Shown here in pieces: positions 36,987-47,021 of a DNA stretch of 64,000 nt. This DNA is from Pseudoduganella guangdongensis (lineage in GTDB: Bacteria > Pseudomonadota > Gammaproteobacteria > Burkholderiales > Burkholderiaceae_D). The DNA is taken from positions 62,001 through 126,000 of the forward strand of contig NZ_WWCJ01000012.1 in NCBI RefSeq assembly GCF_009857475.1. Reading direction: 5' to 3'. The translations under genes were made by a program, and so were the position numbers. The notes below the pieces were generated by a model, which was not told the DNA's origin, made no database searches, and was given only the letters and a program-made list of their open reading frames with translations. Within the stretch, counting starts at the first letter, position 1; each line of letters starts with the position of its first letter.

Positions 36987-39900
36987 ATGGCAAAGTTCTT
37001 TATCCAACGAACGATCTTCGCGTGGGTGCTGGCGATCGTCACCATGGTGGCGGGCCTGCTGGCGATCCGCACATTACCGGTCGCGCAGTACCCCGACATT
37101 GCGCCGCCGACCATCCAGATCACCGGCATGTATCCCGGGGCTTCCGCCAAAACGGTGGAGGATTCGGTCACCCAGGTCATCGAGCAGAAGATGAAGGGGA
37201 TCGACGGCCTGCGCTACATTTCGTCGACCTCGGACACCACCGGCGGCCTCTCCATCACGCTGACCTTCAAGAGCGGCACCAACGCCGATATCGCGCAGGT
37301 GCAGGTGCAGAACAAGTTGTCGCTGGCGACGCCGCTGCTGCCGCAGGAAGTCACGCAGCAAGGCCTGGTCGTTTCGAAAGCGACCAACAGCTTCCTGCTG
37401 ATCCTGGGCTTCGTGTCGGAGAACGGCAGCATGAGCAACGCCGACCTGGATGACTATATCGCGTCCACGGTTGTGGAACCGCTATCGCGGGTGGAAGGCG
37501 TGGGCGAGATCCAGCATTTCGGCACGCAGTATGCAATGCGCATCTGGCTTGACCCCGCCAAGCTGGAAGGCTACCAGCTGACGCCGACCGACGTGATCGG
37601 CGCGATCAAGGCGCAAAATACCGAGGTCTCCGCCGGTGAACTGGGCGGCGCGCCTGCCGTTCGCGGCCAACGCCTGAACGCCGCCGTCACCGCACAAAGC
37701 AGGCTGAAGACCCCGGAGCAGTTCGGCGCGATCCTGCTGAAAACGCTGGGCAACGGTGCCACCGTCTACCTGCGCGATGTGGCCCGCATCGAGCTGGGCG
37801 GCGAGAATTATGCCAGCGTGGTGCGCTTCAATGGCAAGCCGGCCGCGGGTATTGCGGTCAAGCTGGCGACTGGCGCCAACGCCCTGAAAACCGCCGATGG
37901 CGTAAAAGCCAGCCTGGCCGAGTTGCAGAAGTTCTTCCCGAACGGGATGAAGGCCGTGACCGCGTTCGATACGACGCCCTTCGTGGAACTGTCGATCAAG
38001 GAAGTGGTAAAGACGCTGGCCGAGGCGATTGTGCTGGTGTTCCTCGTGATGTACCTGTTCCTGCAAAACATTCGCGCCACCCTGATCCCGACCATGGCAG
38101 TGCCGGTGGTGCTGCTGGGAACCTTCGGCGTACTGGCGATGATGGGCTACTCCATCAACACACTGACCATGTTTGCGCTGGTGCTGGCCATTGGCCTGCT
38201 GGTGGACGACGCCATCGTTGTGGTGGAAAACGTGGAACGCGTGATGACGGAGGAGGGCTTGTCGCCGAAAGAAGCAACCCTCAAGTCGATGGGCCAGATC
38301 TCCGGCGCGCTGGTTGGCATCGGCCTGGTGATTTCCGCTGTGTTTGTGCCTATGGCCTTCATGAGCGGCTCGACCGGCGTGATCTACCGCCAGTTCTCGG
38401 TGACGATCGTATCTGCCATGGTGCTGTCGGTACTGGTGGCGATGGTGTTCACCCCAGCCCTGTGCGCGACCTTCCTGAAACCGGGTTCGCACGCGCCGCA
38501 GATGGGCTTCTTTGCCTGGTTTAACCGCAAGTTCGAGAGCGGCAGCATAAAGTACCAGGGCGTGGTCGGAAAGCTGATCCAGCGCCGCGGCCGCTCCATG
38601 CTGGTGTATGGCGCCATGCTCGGCGTGCTGGCCTTCTCGTACATGCGCCTGCCGTCCGCTTTTCTGCCGGAAGAAGACCAGGGCGTGCTGTTCTCGGCGA
38701 TCCAGCTGCCGTCCGGCGCCACCCAGGAACGCACCGTGCAGACGATCGCGGAAGTGGAGAACTACTTCTTTACCAAAGAGAAGAACAATGTGGAATCGGT
38801 GCTGTCGGTCGCAGGCTTCTCCTTCGCGGGCAATGGCCAGAACAACGGCATGGCCTTCGTCAAACTGAAGGACTGGAAAGAGCGCCCGGGACTGGACAAC
38901 CATTCCGGCTATATCGGCTGGCGCGCGATGGAAGCGTTGATGCAGATGCGCGACGGCATGGTGTTCACCTTTGCGCCGCCGGCAGTGATGGAGCTCGGGA
39001 ATGCCGGCGGTTTTGACCTGCAACTGATCGACCGCGCCAACATCGGCCACGACAAGATGATGGCGGCGCGCGACCAGTTGCTGGAAATGGCCGGGAAAAA
39101 TCAGAAGCTGGTGGGCGTGCGCCCGAACGGCCAGGAAGACACGCCGCAGTACCGCCTGGAAATCGACCAGCAAAAGGCCGTAGCCCTGGGCCTGGACATT
39201 TCCGAGGTCAACCAGGTGCTGTCGGTTGGCTGGGGCTCGGCCTACGTCAACGACTTCATCGACCGTGGCCGCGTGAAGAAAGTGTTCCTGCAAGGCGAGG
39301 CCGAGTCGCGCATGCTGCCGGAAGATGTGCAGAAATGGTCGGTACGGAACAAGGATGGCCAGATGGTACCGTTCTCCGCCTTTGCTAGCGGCGCGTGGGT
39401 GACGGCGTCGCCGCGCCTGGAGCGCTTCAACGGTAGCTCTTCGCTGAATATCCAGGGCATGGCCGCGCCGGGCGTCAGCTCCGGCGACGCGATGGCGGAG
39501 ATGGAGCAGATGATCGCCAAACTGCCGGCCGGTATCGGCTACGAATGGTCTGGCCTGTCGCAGGAGGAACGCGATTCCGGCGCCCAGACGCCCATGCTGT
39601 ACACGCTGTCGTTCCTGATTGTCTTCCTCTGCCTGGCGGCCTTGTACGAAAGCTGGTCGGTGCCGTTCTCCGTGATGCTGGTGGTGCCGCTGGGCGTGAT
39701 CGGCGCGGTGCTGGCGACCATGGGCGTCGGTCTGGCCAACGACATTTACTTCAAGGTTGGCTTGTTGACGGTGGTGGGGCTTTCCGCCAAGAACGCGATT
39801 CTGATCGTGGAGTTCGCGAAAGAGCTGCAGGACTCGGGCAAGGACCTGCGCGAAGCAACGCTGGAAGCAGTGAAGATGCGCCTGCGCCCGATCCTGATGA

Positions 39901-40124
39901 CGTCGATCGCATTTGGACTGGGCGTGCTGCCGCTGGTGATGGCCTCCGGCGCCGGTTCCGGCGCGCAGACGGCAATCGGTTTCGGCGTACTGGGCGGCAT
40001 GCTCAGTGCGACTTTCCTTGGGATTTTCTTTGTGCCGGTGTTCTTTGTGCTGGTGCGGGGCTGGTTTGCCGCGCCGCGCATCGATTCGACCGCACGCAAT
40101 GATGCGATTACGGAAGCAATCTGA
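36987..40124 (+). CDS. RND multidrug efflux permease (AcrB/MexB-like)
   Basis: A 1045-residue hydrophobe/amphiphile efflux-1 pump with twelve helices and two large periplasmic loops. [20 protein letters not shown] and [16 protein letters not shown] start it. The proton-relay aspartate pair is in [17 protein letters not shown] (TM4), and the TM10 lysine is in [18 protein letters not shown]. The sequence is full length, with no frame breaks. AAGGAG precedes the ATG 11 nt after the adaptor stop. It probably exports drugs, dyes or aromatic compounds; specificity cannot be read from sequence. Confidence 0.96.
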   Translation: MAKFFIQRTIFAWVLAIVTMVAGLLAIRTLPVAQYPDIAPPTIQITGMYPGASAKTVEDSVTQVIEQKMKGIDGLRYISSTSDTTGGLSITLTFKSGTNADIAQVQVQNKLSLATPLLPQEVTQQGLVVSKATNSFLLILGFVSENGSMSNADLDDYIASTVVEPLSRVEGVGEIQHFGTQYAMRIWLDPAKLEGYQLTPTDVIGAIKAQNTEVSAGELGGAPAVRGQRLNAAVTAQSRLKTPEQFGAILLKTLGNGATVYLRDVARIELGGENYASVVRFNGKPAAGIAVKLATGANALKTADGVKASLAELQKFFPNGMKAVTAFDTTPFVELSIKEVVKTLAEAIVLVFLVMYLFLQNIRATLIPTMAVPVVLLGTFGVLAMMGYSINTLTMFALVLAIGLLVDDAIVVVENVERVMTEEGLSPKEATLKSMGQISGALVGIGLVISAVFVPMAFMSGSTGVIYRQFSVTIVSAMVLSVLVAMVFTPALCATFLKPGSHAPQMGFFAWFNRKFESGSIKYQGVVGKLIQRRGRSMLVYGAMLGVLAFSYMRLPSAFLPEEDQGVLFSAIQLPSGATQERTVQTIAEVENYFFTKEKNNVESVLSVAGFSFAGNGQNNGMAFVKLKDWKERPGLDNHSGYIGWRAMEALMQMRDGMVFTFAPPAVMELGNAGGFDLQLIDRANIGHDKMMAARDQLLEMAGKNQKLVGVRPNGQEDTPQYRLEIDQQKAVALGLDISEVNQVLSVGWGSAYVNDFIDRGRVKKVFLQGEAESRMLPEDVQKWSVRNKDGQMVPFSAFASGAWVTASPRLERFNGSSSLNIQGMAAPGVSSGDAMAEMEQMIAKLPAGIGYEWSGLSQEERDSGAQTPMLYTLSFLIVFLCLAALYESWSVPFSVMLVVPLGVIGAVLATMGVGLANDIYFKVGLLTVVGLSAKNAILIVEFAKELQDSGKDLREATLEAVKMRLRPILMTSIAFGLGVLPLVMASGAGSGAQTAIGFGVLGGMLSATFLGIFFVPVFFVLVRGWFAAPRIDSTARNDAITEAI

Positions 40125-40125
40125 C

Positions 40126-41532
40126 ATGAACAAGTCACTCATCACCCTTTCGCTGGCCGCGCTGCTGGCCGGCTGCAGCCTGGCACCAGCGTACCAGCGG
40201 CCTGAGCCTCCGGTAGCTGCCGCCTGGCCACAGGGCGAGGCCTATAAGCCGGCGCGCAGCACCGAGAACCGGTCCGCGCCCGATATCGCCTGGCGCGAAT
40301 TCATCGGCAACGAACAGTTGGCGCAACTGGTGCAACTGGCGCTGGACAATAACCGCGACCTGCGCATCTCGATCCTCAATATTGAGAAGGCTCGTGCCCA
40401 GTACGGCGTGGCGCGCGCCGACCAGCTGCCGCACCTGAACGCCGCCGTCAGCCAGAATGCGCAGCGCGTTCCCGGCAATCTGTCGCCTGGCGGCCAGGCC
40501 ACCATTTCGCGCCAGTACAACGGGGGACTGCTGCTGCCAGCGTTTGAATTGGACTTCTTCGGGCGCGTAAAGAATCTGTCGCAATCCGCGCTGCAGCAGT
40601 ACCTGGCAACCGGCGAAGCACGCCGCGCCCAGCAAATCAGCCTGGTGGCCGAGATTGCCAATGCGTGGCTGGCCCTGGCCGCCGACCAGGAACGCATGCG
40701 CCTCGCCGAAGACACGCTGAAAAGCCAGCAAATCACCTATGAACTGGCAAAGCGCCGCTTTGACGCCGGCGCCACCTCTGGTCTGGACATGTACGAAGCC
40801 CAGACCAGCGCAGAAGCGGGCCGCAATGACGTGGCGATCTTCCGCGCCCAGGTCGCCGCCGACGAGAACGCCCTGGCCCTGCTGGTGGGCGCCGCTGTAC
40901 CGCGCGAACTGATGCCGCATGGTTCGCTGGAAACGGTCACCCGCCTGGCGGAGCTGCCGGCAGGCTTGCCGGCCGACGTGCTGCTGCGCCGGCCCGACGT
41001 CCTGGAAGCAGAGCGCCTTCTGCAGTCGGCGAATGCCGATATCGGCGTGGCGCGGGCCGCCTTCTTTCCGAGCATCTCGCTGACCGCTTCCGCCGGTAGC
41101 GCGGGCAAGGAGCTCTCGGGACTCTTCAAGGCGGGTAGTGGCGCCTGGAGCTTTGCACCGCAGGTGAACCTGCCGATCTTCGCCGGTGGCGCCAACCGCG
41201 CCAACCTCGATATGGCAAAGAGCGACCGCGATATCGCCGTAGCCCGCTACGAAAAATCCATCCAGTCGGCGTTCCGCGAAGTGGCCGATGCACTGGCCCT
41301 GAACGGGACGCTGGACGAGCGGCTGGCAGCGCAAGCTGCCTTGTCGACGGCAGCGCAAAAGAGCTTCCGCATCCACGAAGCGCGCTACCAGAAGGGCAGC
41401 GAGTCCTACCTGAATGCCCTGGTGTCGCAACGTGAGCTGTACGCGGCGCAGCAAAACCTGATCACGACGCGCCTGGCGAAGGCAAGCAACCAGGTGACGC
41501 TGTACCGGGTGCTGGGCGGAGGCTGGCGATAG
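40126..41532 (+). CDS. Outer-membrane efflux lipoprotein (OprM/NodT family)
   Basis: The TolC-like outer-membrane channel (468 aa) completing the pump. It has a signal peptide and lipobox LLAGC, and the duplicated OEP repeats are clear (LALDNNRDLRISILNIEKARAQYGVARADQLPHL; LLQSANADIGVARAAFFPSI). ATG 40126 lies one base after the permease stop, so the three genes form one unit. The NodT-type LPADVLLRRPDVLEAERLL is present. Its stop is 6 nt from the stop of the convergent TonB receptor. Confidence 0.95.
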   Translation: MNKSLITLSLAALLAGCSLAPAYQRPEPPVAAAWPQGEAYKPARSTENRSAPDIAWREFIGNEQLAQLVQLALDNNRDLRISILNIEKARAQYGVARADQLPHLNAAVSQNAQRVPGNLSPGGQATISRQYNGGLLLPAFELDFFGRVKNLSQSALQQYLATGEARRAQQISLVAEIANAWLALAADQERMRLAEDTLKSQQITYELAKRRFDAGATSGLDMYEAQTSAEAGRNDVAIFRAQVAADENALALLVGAAVPRELMPHGSLETVTRLAELPAGLPADVLLRRPDVLEAERLLQSANADIGVARAAFFPSISLTASAGSAGKELSGLFKAGSGAWSFAPQVNLPIFAGGANRANLDMAKSDRDIAVARYEKSIQSAFREVADALALNGTLDERLAAQAALSTAAQKSFRIHEARYQKGSESYLNALVSQRELYAAQQNLITTRLAKASNQVTLYRVLGGGWR

Positions 41533-41538
41533 GGTGGT

Positions 41539-43794
41539 TCAAAATGGCACCTCCAGCCTGATGCCAACCGTGCGCGGTCGGTTGATCGCCACGCGCCGCG
41601 TGTTGGGCAAGTCCGCCGAGATCGCGACTGGCAAGCCGGTCTGGCCAATCTTGTCCAGCAAGTTCTCGGCAAAGAAGGTGGCGCGCCAGGGCGGCGTTTT
41701 ACCCTCCGGCTGCCAGCCGAACTGGAAGTTCACTTCCGCAAAGCCGCCGCGCCGGTAGAACGGGCTGCTGCGGTCGTACAAGGAATTGGCGCTGCCGGTG
41801 TAATTGGCACCGAGCCGGCCAAAACCGCTATACGCGCCGCCCCAGCGCCAGTTGTACTCCACCGCCGCAGCGCCGCTCCAGCGCGGCACGTCCAGCAGCC
41901 GGTCGCCCTTTATGGCGCCGGTTCCTGGCACGTCGTTCTTCAGCGTGGCGCTGGTAAGGCCCGCATTCAGGCGCAGCGTCAGGCCAGGGGAGGGCTGGTA
42001 GCTCGCTTCCAGCTCCGCCCCTTTGCTGCGCGCCGAGCCAAAGTTGGCGGTGATATTAAAGCCGCACTGCAGCACGATCTGCTGCTGGACCTTGTTCCAG
42101 TCGATGCTGTACACGGAGGCGTTCAACGTCAGGCGCCGCGCCAGCCATTGCGACTTGATGCCGGCCTCGTAGTTCCAAAGCGTGTCTGCCGCAAACTTGC
42201 GCAAGGCGTCGTCGCTCAGGCCCAGGCCGGCAACCTCGTTGGCACATAGCGCCGCCGGCGCCGGGTTGTTGGGCCCACCCTGGCGGTAGCCCTTGGACGC
42301 CGTCGCATACAGCATGAGGTCCTGGTTGGCCTGCCATGAAAGGTTGAAGCGCGGCGTATAGCCGCTGTCGCTGGAATCACCCAACACTGCGGAAGGCCCG
42401 CCATTGAACAGTCCATCCCCTTGCTGGGCGAAGCCCTGGCGGATACGGAAAGCCCGGAGCCCGGCCCGCGCCGTCCACCCTGGCGAGAGCTGATACGAGG
42501 CTTCGCCAAACAGGGCGGTTTCCCGCACCGTCGCCTGCCGGCCGCCGGTAAAGAAACTGTCGAAATTCGTGCCGAAACGCTGGTTGTAGCCTGCCGTAAC
42601 CGGAATTTCAGACGCCAGAGGCGCATCCACGTGCCGATAAAACGCGCCGCCAATCAACTGCAACGGCCCCTTGAAGTCAGATAGCAGCCGCACTTCCTGC
42701 GTGATCTCGCGGTTGATGTATTCCCCGCGCATGAGTACCGGATAGACCGATGTCTGCGGCGCCGGCGAAAGGAAGAAGTACAGCACCTTCGATGCATCCT
42801 CCGTGACCGACACGCGCCGGTCGTAATACGACGTGGACGAAACCAGCTCAAAGTTGCCGAGACTCTTGTTGACCGTCAGGTTGCCGAGCGCAGACTTTTG
42901 CACGCTCGGCTCTGGCAGGAGCCGCGTCTGGAGTAGGGCATTGAAACTGCCCGGCGGCACATCCACCTGGAACGGAGCGCCCAACCGCATGTGCTGATAG
43001 TAAAGGGAGCCGTTCACCGCCAGCCCATCGCCCAGGTTAAGGCGCAGGCTCACGCGCAGGCCCCTGGTGGTCTCGGTATTTCCATTCCTTTCCTGCCGCC
43101 CGCCCGGCCCCACCGCCAGGATGTCGTCCGGCGCAATCGGATAGCGGTCAATATAGCCAGCCGCATGCCGCAGGAACAGGCCAAGCCGCAAGGCCGCATT
43201 GGCGCCGTCGCCTAGCGGCACGTTCAGCATGGCGTTGCCTTCCTTATTCCAGCCGCCGCCCGTGGTATGTGACAGGCTGGCGTTTGCGCGTCCGCTGAAC
43301 TGGCGCAGGTCCGGAAGTGAACTGACGTATTTAATGGTGCCGCCCATGGAACTGGAGCCGTACAAGGTACCTTGCGGTCCGCGTAGCACCTCGACTCGCG
43401 CGATATCGAAAAGGCCAGGATCGATCAAACCGCGCAAAGATAACAGCGAAGCGTTGCTCGACGCCGTGATTGGGGTGTCGTCCAGGTAGTAGCCAACCGT
43501 TCCCGCCGTACCGGCGACAGATGAAACGCCGCGCACGATCAGGATGTTCTGCCCCGGACCCGAGGACACAACAGCCAGCCCCGGCGTCTCGCGCGCCAGG
43601 TCGGCCAGGCGTTCAATCCCCATGCGTTCCAGGTCTCGCTGCTCCAGCGCGGTCACGCTCAGGGGAACGCTTTGCAGTGCTTCGGCGCGCTTCTGCGCCG
43701 TCACATGCACCTGTTCCAATGGCGCTTCCTGCGCCGATGCAACCTCACTTGAGGCTGCAGCCAGGGCGAACGTAAGCAATGAGGCAGGGCGCAT
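41539..43794 (-). CDS. TonB-dependent outer-membrane receptor (CirA/vitamin-or-siderophore type)
   Basis: A 751-residue receptor: signal peptide (LLTFALAAASSEVASAQ), TonB-box-like QVHVTAQKR, plug domain (VPLSVTALEQRDLERMGI; RVEVLRGPQGTLYGSSSMGG) and a 22-stranded barrel ending in the strand RTVGIRLEVPF. The Fe/nutrient ligand is unknown. The pattern of the plug (VTAQKRAEALQSVPLS) is the sort seen in carbohydrate or siderophore receptors. ATG 43794 has a GGGAGAG site. It lies 19 nt downstream of the solute-binding-protein gene on the same strand. No Fur-like box is visible upstream of the pair. Confidence 0.93.
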   Translation of the reverse strand: MRPASLLTFALAAASSEVASAQEAPLEQVHVTAQKRAEALQSVPLSVTALEQRDLERMGIERLADLARETPGLAVVSSGPGQNILIVRGVSSVAGTAGTVGYYLDDTPITASSNASLLSLRGLIDPGLFDIARVEVLRGPQGTLYGSSSMGGTIKYVSSLPDLRQFSGRANASLSHTTGGGWNKEGNAMLNVPLGDGANAALRLGLFLRHAAGYIDRYPIAPDDILAVGPGGRQERNGNTETTRGLRVSLRLNLGDGLAVNGSLYYQHMRLGAPFQVDVPPGSFNALLQTRLLPEPSVQKSALGNLTVNKSLGNFELVSSTSYYDRRVSVTEDASKVLYFFLSPAPQTSVYPVLMRGEYINREITQEVRLLSDFKGPLQLIGGAFYRHVDAPLASEIPVTAGYNQRFGTNFDSFFTGGRQATVRETALFGEASYQLSPGWTARAGLRAFRIRQGFAQQGDGLFNGGPSAVLGDSSDSGYTPRFNLSWQANQDLMLYATASKGYRQGGPNNPAPAALCANEVAGLGLSDDALRKFAADTLWNYEAGIKSQWLARRLTLNASVYSIDWNKVQQQIVLQCGFNITANFGSARSKGAELEASYQPSPGLTLRLNAGLTSATLKNDVPGTGAIKGDRLLDVPRWSGAAAVEYNWRWGGAYSGFGRLGANYTGSANSLYDRSSPFYRRGGFAEVNFQFGWQPEGKTPPWRATFFAENLLDKIGQTGLPVAISADLPNTRRVAINRPRTVGIRLEVPF

Positions 43795-43813
43795 GACGGC
43801 TCTCCCGGAGGCG

Positions 43814-44638
43814 CTACTGTTGTTTGCGTTTGTTATGGTTCTGCTGTGCCGCTGCGACCAGGGCCTTGCGTGTCTCACCAACTATGCGTGCCAGTTGCCC
43901 ACTGTCGCTGATCTGCTTATAGCCTTGGTCGAAGCGCTCCAACAGCTCCGCCGCATTCGGCAGGTCGCGCCGCAGCACCAGATAGGTGGGAATCAGCGCA
44001 ATCGGCCGCGCCTGAAAAGCAATCTGCGCCTGCTCGGCCGGCTTCAGTGACTGCAGGAGCAGCATCTGTCCGGCTTCCTCCTCCATCGGGAAGAGGTCGA
44101 TCCGCCCCAGCAGCAGCTTGCGCATATTATTCTGGTCGCTGGCCGCCTCCTGCACCTTTAGCTTGCGCTGTGCCTGCAAAAGCGAAAAATCATCCGAATA
44201 GTGATTGCCCAAGGTGGTGCCGATCTGGTAGCGTCCAAGATCCGCCAGGTTCTCCCAGGGTATCTCCATATCGCGCCGATGGAAAAACACCATGCGGAAA
44301 GTGAAAATGGATGATTTGGAATAATGCAGCTTGCGGTCGCGTTCGGGAGAATGCGCCCAGCCATAGGCGCCGTCATACAAGCCGACCATGACGCCGGTGA
44401 TTACCCGGTTGTTGCTCGACAGCGATTCGATCTCCACCTCCACATTGGCAGCCTTGAACGCCTCGCGCACGATGCGGGTCAGCAGGCCGCCATAGGGCAG
44501 CGACTGGCTCATGAAAGGAGGGTACTCGTGCGCGGTCAGTTTTATCTTGAGGGGCGAATCCGTCTCACCGGCGCGGACGCTCGTCGCTACGGCCAATGCA
44601 GCAAGCAGCACCAGCAAACGCCCGAAAAGCATACGCAT
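43814..44638 (-). CDS. Periplasmic solute-binding protein (family 3-like)
   Basis: A 274-residue exported protein: signal peptide (RLLVLLAALAVATSVRAGE), then a type-II periplasmic fold with KLTAHEYPPFMSQSLPYGGLLTRIVREAFKAANV, YDGAYGWAHSPERDRKLHYS and a C-terminal tail rich in lysine and glutamine. Similar proteins in Oxalobacteraceae are annotated as transporter substrate-binding domain proteins without a cognate ABC permease. The start is uncertain (ATG 44638 or 44632; no strong ribosome site). It is followed by the TonB receptor gene, so it may deliver or sense the receptor's substrate in the periplasm. Confidence 0.8.
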   Translation of the reverse strand: MRMLFGRLLVLLAALAVATSVRAGETDSPLKIKLTAHEYPPFMSQSLPYGGLLTRIVREAFKAANVEVEIESLSSNNRVITGVMVGLYDGAYGWAHSPERDRKLHYSKSSIFTFRMVFFHRRDMEIPWENLADLGRYQIGTTLGNHYSDDFSLLQAQRKLKVQEAASDQNNMRKLLLGRIDLFPMEEEAGQMLLLQSLKPAEQAQIAFQARPIALIPTYLVLRRDLPNAAELLERFDQGYKQISDSGQLARIVGETRKALVAAAQQNHNKRKQQ

Positions 44639-44773
44639 AGGTACCAACCGGAAAGGGAGATTTTCTTCATAGTATGACCAAATACCCCTCCCGGCAACAA
44701 GCTTTGCTGCGCGGCCCTAAAGCACGGATAATAGCGGCCAGATCAATTTTTAAGCATTTATTGGAATACTTGT

Positions 44774-46978
44774 ATGGAAATTAAAGTCAACTTCCTCGAC
44801 AAGCTTCGCCTGGAAGCCAAGTTCGACGACTTCACGGTGATTGCCGACCAGCCAATCCGCTATAAGGGTGATGGCTCGGCGCCCGGCCCGTTCGATTATT
44901 TCTTGGCATCTTCCGCCCTGTGCGCAGCCTATTTCGTGAAGTTGTATTGCAATACTCGCAATATTCCAACCGAAAATATCCGCCTGTCGCAGAACAATAT
45001 TGTCGATCCAGAAAACCGCTATAAGCAGATTTTCAAGATCCAGGTCGAACTGCCAGAAGATATTTCCGAAAAGGACCGCCAGGGCATTCTGCGCTCGATC
45101 GAACGCTGCACGGTGAAAAAAGTGGTGCAGGATGGCCCCGACTTCATCATTGAAGAAGTGGAAAACCTGGACGCCGACGCACAGGCCCTGTTGACCCTGA
45201 ACCCGGACCCGCAAGCCGCGACCTACATTCCCGGCAAAGACCTGCCGCTGGAACAGACCATCGCCAATATGTCGGGCGTGCTGGCCGACCTGGGCATCAA
45301 GATCGAGATCGCCTCGTGGCGCAATATCGTTCCGAACGTCTGGTCGCTGCATATCCGCGACGCGCACTCGCCAATGTGCTTCACCAACGGTAAGGGCGCG
45401 ACCAAGGAAAGCGCGCTCGCGTCCGCACTGGGCGAATACATCGAACGCATCAACTGCAACCACTTTTACGCCGGCGAATACTGGGGCGAGGGAATCGCCA
45501 ACGCGCCGTTCGTGCACTATCCGGACGAGCGCTGGTTCAAGCCCGGCAAGAAGGGCGCGCTGCCGAAGGAAATCCTCGATGATTACAGCCGCGCGGTTTA
45601 CGACCCGGATGGCGAACTGCGTGGCTCGCACCTGATCGACACCAACTCCGGCAATGCAGAGCGCGGCATCTGCTCGCTGCCGTTCGTGCGCCAGTCTGAC
45701 GGCGAAACCGTGTATTTCCCTTCCAACCTGGTCGAGAACCTGTTCGTCAGCAACGGCATGAGCGCCGGCAATACGCTGGCCGAAGCGCAGGTGCAGTGCC
45801 TGTCCGAGATCTTTGAAAGGGCGGTCAAACGCGAGATCCTGGAGAACGAATATGCACTGCCGGACGTGCCTCAGGAAGTGATCGACAAGTACCCTGGCAT
45901 CGTGGCCGGCATCAAAGGCCTGGAAGAGCAGGGCTTCCCGGTACTGGTGAAAGACGCATCGCTGGGCGGTAAGTACCCGCTGATGTGCGTGACCCTGATG
46001 AACCCTCGCACCGGCGGCGTATTCGCTTCGTTTGGCGCCCACCCAAGCTTTGAAGTCGCACTGGAGCGCAGCCTGACCGAACTGCTGCAAGGCCGCAGTT
46101 TCGAAGGTCTGAACGACCTGCCGCCACCGACCTTCACCAGCAACGCCGTAACGGAGCCATACAACTTCGTCGAACACTTTATCGATTCCAGCGGCATCGT
46201 CTCGTGGCGCTTCTTCAGTGCCAAGTCCAACTTCGAATTTGTCGAATGGGACTTCTCCGGCCAGGGTGAAAACTCGAATGTGCAGGAAGCGGAAGCGTTG
46301 TTCGGCATCCTCAAAGAGCTGGGCAAGGAATCGTACATGGCCGTCTACAACGACCTGGGCGCGACCGCATGCCGCATCCTGGTACCCGGCTACTCCGAGA
46401 TCTACCCGGTTGAAGACCTGATCTGGGACAACACCAATAAGGCTTTGCTGTTCCGCGAAGATATCCTGAACCTGCACACCCTGGACGACGACCGTCTGGA
46501 CGACCTGCTGGAACGCCTGGAGAACAGTGAGCTGGACGAATACGGCGATATCGCAACCTTGATCGGCATCGAGTTCGACGAGAATACGGTATGGGGCCAA
46601 TTGACGGTGCTCGAACTGCGCCTGTTGATCAACCTGGCGCTGAACGAGTACGAAGCAGCCCACGAACTGATCGGCGCCTTCCTGCAGTACAACGACAACA
46701 CCGTTGAACGGCGCCTGTTCTACCAGGCACTGGATGCCGTGCTGTCGGTGGCGCTGGATGGCGAGCTGGAGATCGAAGACTTTGAAGTCAGCTTCCGCCG
46801 CATGTTCGGCAATGAGCGCATGGATGCCGCGCTGGGTTCGGTCAATGGCAGCGTGCGCTTCTACGGCTTGACGCCAACCAGCCTGAAGCTGGAAGGACTG
46901 GATCGCCACCACCGCAAAATCGACAGCTACCGCAAACTGCACGCGGCGCGCGCAAAAGCGGCTGCCGCTCGAAGCTGA
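44774..46978 (+). CDS. ycaO: OsmC-YcaO fusion protein
   Basis: A 734-residue two-domain protein. Residues 1-135 are OsmC-like (DKLRLEAKFDDFTVIADQP; GPFDYFLASSALCAAYFVKLYC, with the peroxidatic-type cysteine). The YcaO domain follows (about 165-600), with the ATP-binding region LASALGEYIERINC, LVENLFVSNGMSAGNTLAEAQVQCLSEIFERAVKRE and GFPVLVKDASLGG. A helical C-terminal part follows. YcaO enzymes use ATP to activate amide backbones. The E. coli protein supports beta-methylthiolation of ribosomal protein S12. It stands alone, with no azole-peptide genes nearby, which favours the housekeeping role over a natural-product role. Confidence 0.9.
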   Translation: MEIKVNFLDKLRLEAKFDDFTVIADQPIRYKGDGSAPGPFDYFLASSALCAAYFVKLYCNTRNIPTENIRLSQNNIVDPENRYKQIFKIQVELPEDISEKDRQGILRSIERCTVKKVVQDGPDFIIEEVENLDADAQALLTLNPDPQAATYIPGKDLPLEQTIANMSGVLADLGIKIEIASWRNIVPNVWSLHIRDAHSPMCFTNGKGATKESALASALGEYIERINCNHFYAGEYWGEGIANAPFVHYPDERWFKPGKKGALPKEILDDYSRAVYDPDGELRGSHLIDTNSGNAERGICSLPFVRQSDGETVYFPSNLVENLFVSNGMSAGNTLAEAQVQCLSEIFERAVKREILENEYALPDVPQEVIDKYPGIVAGIKGLEEQGFPVLVKDASLGGKYPLMCVTLMNPRTGGVFASFGAHPSFEVALERSLTELLQGRSFEGLNDLPPPTFTSNAVTEPYNFVEHFIDSSGIVSWRFFSAKSNFEFVEWDFSGQGENSNVQEAEALFGILKELGKESYMAVYNDLGATACRILVPGYSEIYPVEDLIWDNTNKALLFREDILNLHTLDDDRLDDLLERLENSELDEYGDIATLIGIEFDENTVWGQLTVLELRLLINLALNEYEAAHELIGAFLQYNDNTVERRLFYQALDAVLSVALDGELEIEDFEVSFRRMFGNERMDAALGSVNGSVRFYGLTPTSLKLEGLDRHHRKIDSYRKLHAARAKAAAARS

Positions 46979-46987
46979 TGCTCTGTA

Positions 46988-47015
46988 GGCCGGGCCCGCC
47001 GCTGCGGCCCCGGCC
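46988..47015. terminator. GC-rich hairpin between convergent genes
   Basis: A 12-bp stem with one mismatch (46988-46999 with 47004-47015) and a 4-nt CGCT loop lies between the convergent ycaO and ricin-like genes. It lacks a T-tract on either strand, so it may be a transcript-end stabiliser rather than a full intrinsic terminator. Confidence 0.4.
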
Positions 47016-47021
47016 GATCAA

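Noticed and set aside
37482..40145. Minus-strand 887-codon frame opposite the RND permease
   Set aside because: Antisense shadow; the permease motifs and operon context are decisive.
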